From positions 3,121,501 through 3,185,500 of the forward strand of contig NZ_CP017478.1 in assembly GCF_001761325.1 (NCBI RefSeq): 64,000 nt of DNA, given 5' to 3'. Shown here one piece after another: positions 38,342-46,579 of this stretch. Position numbers and translations under genes: made by a program. The number at the start of each line of letters is the position of its first letter. Position 1 is the first letter of the stretch. Under the pieces are notes generated by a model. That model did no database searches and was not told the origin of the DNA. It saw only the letters and a list, made by a program, of their open reading frames with translations. This DNA is from Urechidicola croceus (GTDB lineage Bacteria > Bacteroidota > Bacteroidia > Flavobacteriales > Flavobacteriaceae).

Positions 38342-39789
38342 TAAAATTGAAAATATATAAAGTTATTCTGTCTATTAATACTAAATAATACAATTACAAT
38401 AATAAACATTAAATAGATACCCCATCTAATTATAATTGGCCTTTTGGTAACCAATTCATATATTTTATCATTACCCTTAAAGTAGTGAATAATTTGAACA
38501 AAGAGAATCAATAAAAAACTTAAAAATAATTCAAAATAATCTCTTAGAATATTAATTCTCAAGTTTTCAATTTTACCAATGTTATAAACATATTCTAATG
38601 CTTCATTGAGCGATTGGGCTCTGAAAAATATCAATGAAAAAACTACAAAATGAAAGATTATCAACCACCAAGCAAATTGAAAAATCAGTGGATTAATGTA
38701 TGGTTTCATTTTTTTTATAAATCTTCTTCTAAATTTATTAGTAGCCACTTCAAGAACTAAAAAGAGTCCATTAATTAGTCCCCAGATAACAAAAGTCCAA
38801 TCAGCACCATGCCACAAACCAATTATAAAAAAAACGATTAAAACTTTCCAATGACGACCAAGTTTAGTTTCTGATAAGGGTTTGTATAAATAGTCTCGCA
38901 GCCATTTAATTAATGATATATGCCATCTTTGCCAAACTTCAGCCATGCTTTTGGCAAAAATTGGTCTATTAAAATTTTGCATCAAGTCAAACCCCATCAC
39001 TTTTGCAGCTCCAATAGCAATTGTAGTATATGCCGAAAAATCAAAATAAATTTGAAATGTAAAAAAATAACTCCCAATTAGGAGCGGTAGTCCTTTAAAG
39101 CTTGATGGTGAATTAAAAACAGTATCTACATAAACTCCTATTCTATCTGCAACAACAAGTTTTAAGAAAAATCCCCAAGCCATCATAATAATACCTCGTT
39201 TAATATATTCAGTATTAATATTTATTTTTTTATAAAATTGAGGTAAAAGTCTATCGGCCCTTTCAATTGGTCCTGCAACTAGTTGTGGGAAAAAGGAAAC
39301 ATATAGTGCGTATTTTATGAAGTTTTTCTCTGGATTGATTTTCTTTCTATATATGTCGATACTGTAACTTAGGGTTTGAAAAGTATAAAAACTAATACCA
39401 ATAGGTAATAATATTTCTTTTATACTATATGATTGCATTTTGTTAACAGTAGAAATTTCAATTCCGAAAAACTGTAAAACCTGTTGCATTGTTTCGGTAA
39501 AAAAACCTAAATACTTAAATGAAAATAGTAATCCTAGATTTATGAAAATACTTAGATATAAATATCTTTTTCTAAGTTTTTCTTTTTCGGATTCGTGAAT
39601 CTTTATACCGCAATAATAATCAATTAGTGTAGAGGTAAATAGTAACAAAACTAATGAAGGCTCCCAATAAAAATAGAAAAAATAACTTGCAATCAATAAC
39701 CAAATAATTCGGTATTTATGAGTGAGTAAATAGTAAATTATTACAACAATAGGAAAGAAAAATAAAAAATCAAATGAGTTAAATAACAT
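38341..39789 (-). CDS. MBOAT-family O-acyltransferase (AlgI/DltB-like)
   Basis: 482 residues with about ten membrane helices. Family marks are ISFYTFQTLSYSIDIYR, PQLVAGPIERADRLLPQF, RWHISLIKWLRDYLYKPL and the catalytic His in IIGLWHGADWTFVIWGLING. It passes acyl groups (often acetyl) across the inner membrane to a periplasmic acceptor. It sits between a nucleotide-sugar enzyme and its SGNH-like partner and faces the GT2 synthase gene, so the likely acceptor is the polysaccharide made by that synthase. Confidence 0.92.
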   Translation of the reverse strand: MLFNSFDFLFFFPIVVIIYYLLTHKYRIIWLLIASYFFYFYWEPSLVLLLFTSTLIDYYCGIKIHESEKEKLRKRYLYLSIFINLGLLFSFKYLGFFTETMQQVLQFFGIEISTVNKMQSYSIKEILLPIGISFYTFQTLSYSIDIYRKKINPEKNFIKYALYVSFFPQLVAGPIERADRLLPQFYKKININTEYIKRGIIMMAWGFFLKLVVADRIGVYVDTVFNSPSSFKGLPLLIGSYFFTFQIYFDFSAYTTIAIGAAKVMGFDLMQNFNRPIFAKSMAEVWQRWHISLIKWLRDYLYKPLSETKLGRHWKVLIVFFIIGLWHGADWTFVIWGLINGLFLVLEVATNKFRRRFIKKMKPYINPLIFQFAWWLIIFHFVVFSLIFFRAQSLNEALEYVYNIGKIENLRINILRDYFELFLSFLLILFVQIIHYFKGNDKIYELVTKRPIIIRWGIYLMFIIVIVLFSINRQNNFIYFQF

Positions 39790-39805
39790 TTAGTTTTTGT
39801 ATTAA

Positions 39806-40741
39806 TTAAATTATTTTTTCAAAATAATTTATTGTTTTGATTAGTCCTTCGCGCAATTTTATTTTTGGTTCCCAATTGTTTAGTTCTTTTTTTGCCAATT
39901 CAATATTTGGTCTTCGTCTTTTAGGATCATCTTCAGGAAGAGGTAGAAAGATAAGTTTTGATTTGGATTGAGTCATTTCTATTATGAAACTAACTAGTTC
40001 AAGCATTGTGTATTCTTCTGGATTTCCAATATTTACAGGTCCAGTAAAAGAGTCATCAGTATTCATCATGCGAATCATTCCCTCAACTAAGTCATCTACA
40101 TATTGAAAACTTCTTGTCTGTTTTCCATCTCCATAAATTGTAATATCTTTCCCTTTTAATGCTTGAATAACAAAATTTGAGATTACTCTTCCATCATTAA
40201 TGTCCATTTTAGGGCCATAAGTGTTAAATATTCTAATAATTTTTATTTTTGTTTGATGTTGACTATGATAATTTATAAAAAGTGATTCAGCACATCGTTT
40301 TCCCTCATTGTAACAAGACCTTTTGCCTATCGGATTTACATTCCCCCAATATTCTTCATATTGTGGATGTACCTCAGGCTCACCATAAACTTCACTTGTA
40401 GAGGCTTGTAGTATTTTTGCATTTGTTTTTTTTGCTAATCCTAGCATATTCATTGCGCCTAAAACTGAAGTTTTAATTGTTTTAATTGGATCAACTTGAT
40501 AATGAATCGGAGAGGCAGGGCAAGCTAGGTTGTAGATTTCATCTACTTCATTGAAATAAGGCTCAATAACATCATGCTTGGCAATTTCAAATCGAGGATT
40601 ATTTAATAATTGTTCAACTTTTTTCTTATTACCTGTAAAGAAATTATCAAGACAAACAACATAATGACCTTCATTTACTAGGCGCTCACATAAGTGAGAG
40701 CCAATAAAACCAGCTCCGCCAGCAACTAGAATTCTTTTCAT
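39806..40741 (-). CDS. UDP-glucuronate decarboxylase-like NAD-dependent epimerase/dehydratase
   Basis: 311 residues, extended short-chain dehydrogenase. Rossmann motif [19 protein letters not shown], catalytic [10 protein letters not shown] and YNEGKR (YxxxK), and the UXS-typical blocks [42 protein letters not shown] and [11 protein letters not shown]-like ending. The whole series matches UDP-xylose synthase (UDP-glucuronate decarboxylase). It would feed UDP-xylose, or a related sugar, to polysaccharide synthesis. First gene of the three-gene minus-strand unit with the acyltransferase pair. Confidence 0.88.
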   Translation of the reverse strand: MKRILVAGGAGFIGSHLCERLVNEGHYVVCLDNFFTGNKKKVEQLLNNPRFEIAKHDVIEPYFNEVDEIYNLACPASPIHYQVDPIKTIKTSVLGAMNMLGLAKKTNAKILQASTSEVYGEPEVHPQYEEYWGNVNPIGKRSCYNEGKRCAESLFINYHSQHQTKIKIIRIFNTYGPKMDINDGRVISNFVIQALKGKDITIYGDGKQTRSFQYVDDLVEGMIRMMNTDDSFTGPVNIGNPEEYTMLELVSFIIEMTQSKSKLIFLPLPEDDPKRRRPNIELAKKELNNWEPKIKLREGLIKTINYFEKII

Positions 40742-40823
40742 AAGTTCTTATTTGGGTAATTCAAACCTATAAAAAAATATTTAAACAAAAGGGTAAAGTT
40801 GTGCTTACTTCAGTTTTTTTAAC

Positions 40824-40854
40824 AAAAAAGCCTAATATTTAAATATTAGGCTTT
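40824..40854 (-). terminator. Terminator of tRNA-Pro
   Basis: AAAGCCTAATATTT/AAATATTAGGCTTT is a perfect palindrome (40827-40854), followed on the minus strand by TTTTTTG, downstream of the tRNA. Confidence 0.8.
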
Positions 40855-40887
40855 GAATTGTAAATTGATTTAAACTAATTGTTTTAG

Positions 40888-40962
40888 TCGGGGTGGCAGG
40901 ATTCGAACCTGCGACCTCCTCGTCCCAAACGAGGCGCGATGACCGGGCTACGCTACACCCCG
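40888..40962 (-). tRNA. tRNA-Pro (anticodon TGG)
   Basis: On the minus strand CGGGGTG...CACCCCG forms the 7-base acceptor stem with discriminator A. The anticodon arm CCTCG-TTTGGGA-CGAGG gives anticodon TGG, and the T arm contains GGTTCGAATCC. The encoded 3' CCA is absent. Stand-alone gene between the polysaccharide locus and trxB. Confidence 0.97.
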
Positions 40963-41130
40963 AAAATTTCGGACTGCAAATATAGAGTTAAATCTTTATT
41001 CCGCAAGTATAATTGAAATAATTTTGATGTAATCATTGCTGCTTAATACGACTAAATGAACGATTTGATATGTTTATGTTTTCATTGTTAAAACTTATAA
41101 ACATTCAGGTGAAAAAAAAACAAAATAATA

Positions 41131-41138
41131 TATTTTTG
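41131..41138 (+). promoter_or_regulatory. Probable -7 box of trxB
   Basis: TATTTTTG fits TAnnTTTG, 24 bases before the chosen ATG. No TTG is found at the usual -33 distance. Confidence 0.45.
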
Positions 41139-41161
41139 CCTTGCAAATAAAAAATGTGATT

Positions 41162-42109
41162 ATGTCAGATACAATTGAGAAAATAAAATGTTTAATTATT
41201 GGTTCAGGTCCAGCAGGATATACAGCTGCAATTTATGCTGCCCGTGCAGATATGAATCCGATAATGTATACAGGAATGCAAATGGGAGGTCAATTGACTA
41301 CAACAACAGAAGTAGATAATTATCCAGGTTATCCAAAAGGTACTGACGGTACAATGATGATGGAAGATTTTAAGACTCAGGCAGAGCGTTTTGGAACAGA
41401 AGTTAGGTTTGGATTAGTTACTAAAGTTGAATTCAGTGATAAGGTTGGTGGTGTTCACAAGGTAATTGTTGATGAAACTAAAGAAATAGAAGCAGAAACA
41501 GTAATTATTTCTACTGGAGCAACAGCTAAATATTTAGGTTTGGAAAGTGAACAACGTCTAATTGGTGGTGGAGTTTCGGCCTGTGCTACTTGTGATGGTT
41601 TTTTCTATAGAAAACAAGATGTTATTGTTGTAGGAGCAGGTGATACTGCTGCTGAGGAAGCAACTTATTTAGCAAACATCTGTAATAAAGTAACAATGCT
41701 TGTTCGCCGTGATGAAATGCGTGCTTCAAAAGCAATGCAGCATCGTGTTAATAAAACTGAAAATATTGAAGTACTATACAATACAGAATTGGATGAGGTT
41801 TTAGGAGAAACTGTTGTTGAAGGTGTTCGAGTTGTAAATAACCAAACTCAAGTTAAACATAAAATTGCCGTGACAGGAGTTTTTGTAGCAATTGGGCACA
41901 AACCAAATACTGAATTGTTTAAAGGTGTTTTGGATATGAATGAAACTGGTTATTTAATTACGAAAGGGAAATCTACTAAAACAAATTTACCTGGAGTTTT
42001 TGCAGCAGGAGATGTGCAAGACCATGAATATCGTCAAGCAGTTACAGCTGCAGGAACTGGTTGTATGGCGGCTTTAGATGCTGAGCGTTATTTAGGTGCT
42101 TTAGAATAA
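41162..42109 (+). CDS. trxB: Thioredoxin reductase
   Basis: 315 residues from ATG 41162 (MSDTIEKIKCLIIGSGPAGYTAA); an upstream ATG at 41141 would add seven residues and lies very close to the -7 box, so it is less likely. FAD site IIGSGPAGYTAAIYAARA, redox-active CATCDG, NADPH site VVGAGDTAAEEATYL and the late AAGDVQDHEYRQAVTAAGTGC. Keeps thioredoxin reduced with NADPH in the cytoplasm. Single gene with a terminator directly downstream. Confidence 0.97.
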   Translation: MSDTIEKIKCLIIGSGPAGYTAAIYAARADMNPIMYTGMQMGGQLTTTTEVDNYPGYPKGTDGTMMMEDFKTQAERFGTEVRFGLVTKVEFSDKVGGVHKVIVDETKEIEAETVIISTGATAKYLGLESEQRLIGGGVSACATCDGFFYRKQDVIVVGAGDTAAEEATYLANICNKVTMLVRRDEMRASKAMQHRVNKTENIEVLYNTELDEVLGETVVEGVRVVNNQTQVKHKIAVTGVFVAIGHKPNTELFKGVLDMNETGYLITKGKSTKTNLPGVFAAGDVQDHEYRQAVTAAGTGCMAALDAERYLGALE

Positions 42110-42130
42110 GACTTATATAAATTTGGATAT

Positions 42131-42158
42131 AAAAAATCCCGCAATGAGCGGGATTTTT
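42131..42158. terminator. Bidirectional terminator after trxB
   Basis: AAAAAATCCCGC and GCGGGATTTTTTT around a five-base loop, between trxB and the convergent gene at 42162. Confidence 0.93.
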
Positions 42159-42161
42159 TTA

Positions 42162-42839
42162 TTACTTTATTTCTACAAGTTTTTCTCCGTGCCAAGGGCA
42201 ATATTCCCAAGCACCGCTTAAAATTTCTTTATCTTCAGGACAAGATTTGTCTGGTAAAAGGGCACCAAGCGGTAATTTAAAATTGAAACTTTCTTTGTCC
42301 AAATGAATTTTGAAATACCCTTTTTCTCTTGGGTTTACTATATTTTCTCCTTTAATATTTTTATTGTCGAAAACTAAAAAATGAAAATTTTCACCAAGAC
42401 TTCCAAGCATATTTGCAAGCATAGGCTTCATCATTTGTAAAATTAAAAAAGTGTCTTCATCAATTTTTTCTTTATCTAGTGGTTTGTATATATCTCCATA
42501 AATATCTTCAATTGAAGTTAAATTTTTTACCTCTTCAAAACTTTTATATTTTACTGAGCCAAATGTTCCAATTTTTCCGTCAACAACTCCAACTATTGTA
42601 TGTTTTTTAAATACATCAAGTGTTTCTTGTACTTCTTCTTCTGAAATGGAATCATCTTCACTAAATACAGCCTCCCAAAATTCGGTAGGAACCCACCATA
42701 TCATGCGCATATCATCTGGAGATTCTGAGGAAATTTGAGTTTGTTCTACAAGGTTATTTAAGTTAATTTTAACTTCCTGACCAATTGTAATTGTCGTAAA
42801 AAGTACAAAGGCTAATGCAGTAAAAAAATATTTTTTCAT
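42162..42839 (-). CDS. Secreted protein of unknown function with Cys-rich C-terminus
   Basis: 225 residues. Signal peptide MKKYFFTALAFVLFTTITIGQ. The middle is acidic and helical (MIWWVPTEFWEAVFS, VQETLDVFKKHTIVGVVDG, LGSLGENFHFLVFDN). The C-terminus carries SCPEDKEILSGAWEYCPWHGEKL, which looks like a small zinc-binding knuckle with two Cys and a His. I do not recognise the family. Convergent with trxB; no operon partner. Confidence 0.65.
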   Translation of the reverse strand: MKKYFFTALAFVLFTTITIGQEVKINLNNLVEQTQISSESPDDMRMIWWVPTEFWEAVFSEDDSISEEEVQETLDVFKKHTIVGVVDGKIGTFGSVKYKSFEEVKNLTSIEDIYGDIYKPLDKEKIDEDTFLILQMMKPMLANMLGSLGENFHFLVFDNKNIKGENIVNPREKGYFKIHLDKESFNFKLPLGALLPDKSCPEDKEILSGAWEYCPWHGEKLVEIK

Positions 42840-42883
42840 AAGTAATAGTTAATGTTTTTTCCAAAAATATGTTTTTAAAAAAG

Positions 42884-42910
42884 AAAAATCCTGCTTTTGC
42901 AGGATTTTTT
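42884..42910. terminator. Terminator of the M2 peptidase gene
   Basis: AAAAATCCTGC and GCAGGATTTTT around loop TTTT; on the minus strand it follows the M2 peptidase stop. Confidence 0.88.
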
Positions 42911-42929
42911 ATTTTAATAAAGTTTTTTA

Positions 42930-44738
42930 TTAAATTTTTTCTGGCAGTGTATGTACTCTCCCTTTATTTTGTTCTTTTAAATAATCAGTTAAAGGTTCAA
43001 AATAATCTAACATTGGCTTTGCACTCATACCGCTTCCAAGACTTTCCTTTAACAAGTCATTCCAGTCGCAATTTGCACCTTTGCTTAATATACTTTGTAA
43101 AAAAGTACCAACTTCTTTACTTCCAAAGTAGTTGGTGGCATGAGGATCTTGTTTTAAGATATTTTTTGCAATATGATCGTGGAATTGAAACAGTAAAATG
43201 TACGAAATGGCATAATCATAATATTGTGCAGCATCATTATTAATATGTGTTTTAGATGCAGCATCACAAAATTCTTCACCTCTTTCAGATGGTGGAACCA
43301 TTCCTTGATATTTTTTAGCTAACTCCCACCATTTTTTATTGTACTCATCTTTTGATAAATTTTCGGCATATAAAGAGTTTTCAAATTCACTCATAACACC
43401 AGCTGAAAAAGGTAAGAAAACAACATAATTTAGTGCCTCTTTTAATAAGTTTTGTGTTTCATCAACTTTAGCATCAACAGGAACTAAACCTTTTGCAGCC
43501 AAAAAAGGTTTTTGCATTGCTGCTAATCCTAATAAACTTCCAATCGCTTCATGATACCCACGATTTGCACCTCCTCTTAATAATGGAGGAACATCAGGAT
43601 TTGTATATGCTTGATAATAATAAATATGTCCTAATTCATGGTGAATTGTTTCATAATAATCAGCAGTTGGCTCAACACTCATTAAACAACGTAAGTCGTT
43701 TTCTAAGTCCATGTGCCATGCACTTGCGTGATTATTTTTCTTATAACCTGTGCTTTCAGGTAGTGGATACATACTTGATTTTTCGTAAAAACTTTTTGGT
43801 AATGGATCAAAACCTACACTCACAAAGAAATCTTCACCTTCTTTAACTATCCATTCAGGATCTTTGTCTTTTAATGCTGCATCAATATCTAAACCTTCAA
43901 CATTTACTAAGGCACTCCAATCTTGTCCCCAACGATTAGGTAACCAATGAGCAGGAAGGTATTCAGGTACTTCTTTATTATATTTATTTGCTAAATTATA
44001 ACGAGCCCAAGTATGTAATTCACGATATAATGGCCATATTTCTTGAACCATTTTTTTCATTTCTGCCATCATTTCTCCTCTATTCATTCCATAATCTGAA
44101 ACTTGATAAGAAAAGTAGTCCTCATAGCCTAATGCTTGAACGGTTTCATTTCTCAATGAAACAAGGTTTTCTAATCCACCTTTTAATTTTTTTCCAACTT
44201 CCTTTGATGCTTCCCAGTTTTTTAGTCTTTCAGTTTCATTATTTGATTCTCTTAAAACTCCATCAATATCACCAGTTGAAACAGATTTTCCATCAACTTT
44301 AAAGTCAAATCCAAATAAAGTTTCATTTTGTGCAGTTTCTGCTGCAATTCTTTTTGTAACAACTTCTGTAACAATTTCAGGGTTATTAGCAGCACTATAA
44401 AGTATTCCTTCTAACTGACGAATCTGAACAATATCTAATTCTTCTTTACTTTCTAAAAAGGCTCGTGTTTTTTCTATTACCTCTTTGCTTCCAGTAAATT
44501 TAGCATAGGCTTCTCCGGTTTTTTGAACATTATAAGCATTTATAGTGTCTCCTTCAATGATTTTAGTGTTAGCAGCCCATTCTGCTTCACTTGCTTGGTA
44601 ATATAGTTTTTTAAACGTGTCAGTATAAGTGTCTAAAAATGCTTGTGCATCTTTTTTTACTTGACTTTCAACTTTTGATTCAGTTTTACAACTTAATAGT
44701 GAAGTTATAACTAGTGCGGAAAAAAATATTTTTTTCAT
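42930..44738 (-). CDS. M2-family peptidyl-dipeptidase lipoprotein (ACE-like)
   Basis: 602 residues, the normal single-domain length. Lipoprotein signal FFSALVITSLLSC then KTESK. Zinc site ETIHHELGHIYYYQAY with the third ligand Glu in GYHEAIGSLLGLAA; also YHWLPNRWGQDWS-like and AGVMSEFENSLYAENL regions found in angiotensin-converting-enzyme homologues. It removes dipeptides from peptide C-termini in the periplasm, probably for peptide nutrition. Transcribed alone. Confidence 0.93.
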   Translation of the reverse strand: MKKIFFSALVITSLLSCKTESKVESQVKKDAQAFLDTYTDTFKKLYYQASEAEWAANTKIIEGDTINAYNVQKTGEAYAKFTGSKEVIEKTRAFLESKEELDIVQIRQLEGILYSAANNPEIVTEVVTKRIAAETAQNETLFGFDFKVDGKSVSTGDIDGVLRESNNETERLKNWEASKEVGKKLKGGLENLVSLRNETVQALGYEDYFSYQVSDYGMNRGEMMAEMKKMVQEIWPLYRELHTWARYNLANKYNKEVPEYLPAHWLPNRWGQDWSALVNVEGLDIDAALKDKDPEWIVKEGEDFFVSVGFDPLPKSFYEKSSMYPLPESTGYKKNNHASAWHMDLENDLRCLMSVEPTADYYETIHHELGHIYYYQAYTNPDVPPLLRGGANRGYHEAIGSLLGLAAMQKPFLAAKGLVPVDAKVDETQNLLKEALNYVVFLPFSAGVMSEFENSLYAENLSKDEYNKKWWELAKKYQGMVPPSERGEEFCDAASKTHINNDAAQYYDYAISYILLFQFHDHIAKNILKQDPHATNYFGSKEVGTFLQSILSKGANCDWNDLLKESLGSGMSAKPMLDYFEPLTDYLKEQNKGRVHTLPEKI

Positions 44739-44855
44739 TATTATTAAAATTTGTGTTTATTTTTTTTGAATATCACAAATATACGAATGTCTTTCATCGT
44801 ATAAAAGAAAGTTTTTTAAAACAGGTTCATACCAAATCGAAAACCCTCAATATAC

Positions 44856-44885
44856 TTGTATTCCCCTTAAACTTTCGTAATTTTG
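44856..44885 (+). promoter_or_regulatory. Promoter of the gatC-gatA-gatB::aspS operon
   Basis: TTG (44856-44858), 19 bases, TAATTTTG (44878-44885), a full match to TTG-N19-TAnnTTTG. The start of transcription should be near 44891, 22 bases before the first ATG. Confidence 0.75.
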
Positions 44886-44912
44886 CATCCTTGATAAAAT
44901 AACAAATCTATT

Positions 44913-45173
44913 ATGAACAAATTAATGCCAGTCGATGTACTGTCGAGTATTAAAGGAGCGAAGCCTTCTGAGGATGTCAATAAATTATTTGAAGTGATAA
45001 AAGGAGCCAATCCGAATACATCATTAACAAATAATAATACGGCAGTTTCTTTGAGTCAACTTCGTGAAGATATTGTTATTGAAAGTTCAGAAGTTGTAAA
45101 AGTAATTATCAAAGAAAATTTCCCACTTGAAAAAGAAGGATATTTAGTTGTATCACAAGTTATAGAAGATTAA
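44913..45173 (+). CDS. gatC: Short, divergent GatC-like subunit
   Basis: 86 residues. The C-terminal half, LREDIVIESSEVVKV then GYLVVSQVIED, follows the C-terminal pattern of GatC (LR-E/D-D-V, then G-Y-F-V-V-P-K-V-I-E). The N-terminal half (MNKLMPVDVLSSIKGAKPSEDVNKL, then an Asn/Thr-rich linker) does not look like the normal GatC helices. The assignment rests on that C-terminal match and on position: it ends two bases before gatA, behind a strong promoter, in an operon that otherwise has no GatC. It would stabilise GatA against GatB. An unrelated small protein cannot be excluded. Confidence 0.6.
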   Translation: MNKLMPVDVLSSIKGAKPSEDVNKLFEVIKGANPNTSLTNNNTAVSLSQLREDIVIESSEVVKVIIKENFPLEKEGYLVVSQVIED

Positions 45174-45175
45174 GA

Positions 45176-46579
45176 ATGGAGTCGATGATACATAAAATAC
45201 ATCAACAACTTGTTGATAAAGAGTTTTCTTGTACACAATTGGTACAAGAAAAATTAGATCAATTAAAATCGAATACACATAACTCAGTTAATTCATTATT
45301 AGAAGATTCTGCTTTGGCATTGGCAAAAAAAGTAGATGCTAAAATTGAAAATGGTGAAGAAATTGGGTTGTTAGAAGGAATTCCATTCGGAATAAAAGAT
45401 GTGTATTTATTACAAGGAACATATACAACAGCATCTTCGGATATGTTGAAGAAATACAAATCGCCTTATACAGCGACTTCAATTCAAAAATTATTAGATG
45501 CGGGAGCAATTCCAATTGTTAAAGAAAATTGTGATGCTTTTGGACATGGTTCATCAAGTGAAAACACCATTTTTGGCGCTGTGAAAAATGCAGTAAATCC
45601 TGAATTAGTTGCAGGAGGTTCTAGTGGTGGTAGTGCAGTGAATGTTGCAAAAAATTGGACCGTATTTTCTATTGGTGGTGACACAGGAGGTTCTGTGCGT
45701 CAACCAGCAGGTTACAACAATATTTACGGATTGAAACCTACTTATGGTAGAATTTCTCGTTACGGATTGATGGCGTATGCTTCGTCTACAGATTGTGTGA
45801 GCCCATTTGCTCAAAACTTAGAAGATTTAAGAATTGTATTGAATATTATGAGTGGTCACGATATTCAAGATCAAACAACTATAGACTCTGAAACGATTGA
45901 AGCAGATGTTTTTGATACCAAAGGGGTGAAGGATTTTACGGTAGGTTATTATAGAAATTTTGTTGAAAGTGATGCGATTGATCCAAAAATAAAAGTCGAT
46001 TTTATGGCTGTTTTAGAACAATTAAAAGCAAAAGGAATCAAAGTGAAAGAATTAGATTTCTTTGATGGAGAAACTTTGGTAGCAACTTACTATACTATTG
46101 CAATGGCAGAAACGGCTTCCAATTTATCTCGTCTAGACGGAACGAATTACGGAAGTAGAATATATGATGAAAATTTAAAAGAATCGTATGCAATTACACG
46201 TTCTGAAATGTTTTCTGAAGAATCAAAACGAAGAATTGTAGGTGGAAATCAAGTGTTATCTCAAGGGCATTCGGATGCTATTTATTTAAAAGCATTGGAG
46301 TTGAGAGATGAAATTATTGAGCATTTCGCACATGATTTTAAGGAAGTTGATGTTGTACTTTCGCCAGTAACACCGAATAATCCACCAAAAATAGGGAATA
46401 GTTTAAAAGATCCTCATGCAATGTATTTATCAGATGCGTACACTGTTGGATTTAGTTTGGGAGAAGTACCAACACTAACCATTCCTAAAGGAACTGCAAC
46501 GGGAATACAAATTACCGCTGCAAAAAGTAACGAAGCAACAATTTTTAAATTTGCCAACTTCTTAAAAGAGAGTATTTAA
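45176..46579 (+). CDS. gatA: Aspartyl/glutamyl-tRNA amidotransferase subunit A
   Basis: 467 residues, slightly shorter than the usual 480-490. Amidase-signature enzyme with Lys in GIPFGIKDVYLL and the Ser-cisSer-Lys region LVAGGSSGGSAVNV and GGDTGGSVRQPAGYNNIYGLKPTYGRISRYGLMAYASSTD, exactly the GatA form. It hydrolyses Gln or Asn and sends ammonia to GatB. It lies between the GatC-like gene (2-base gap) and gatB::aspS (TAATG overlap), so all three are coupled. Confidence 0.96.
   Translation: MESMIHKIHQQLVDKEFSCTQLVQEKLDQLKSNTHNSVNSLLEDSALALAKKVDAKIENGEEIGLLEGIPFGIKDVYLLQGTYTTASSDMLKKYKSPYTATSIQKLLDAGAIPIVKENCDAFGHGSSSENTIFGAVKNAVNPELVAGGSSGGSAVNVAKNWTVFSIGGDTGGSVRQPAGYNNIYGLKPTYGRISRYGLMAYASSTDCVSPFAQNLEDLRIVLNIMSGHDIQDQTTIDSETIEADVFDTKGVKDFTVGYYRNFVESDAIDPKIKVDFMAVLEQLKAKGIKVKELDFFDGETLVATYYTIAMAETASNLSRLDGTNYGSRIYDENLKESYAITRSEMFSEESKRRIVGGNQVLSQGHSDAIYLKALELRDEIIEHFAHDFKEVDVVLSPVTPNNPPKIGNSLKDPHAMYLSDAYTVGFSLGEVPTLTIPKGTATGIQITAAKSNEATIFKFANFLKESI

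Noticed and set aside
40741-41161. Second RNA gene next to tRNA-Pro
   Set aside because: The remaining palindrome is the tRNA terminator; no other cloverleaf or RNA-like structure could be found.
43493-43846. 117-residue plus-strand frame within the M2 peptidase gene
   Set aside because: Antisense to a well-conserved peptidase including its HExxH region; Leu/His-rich shadow.
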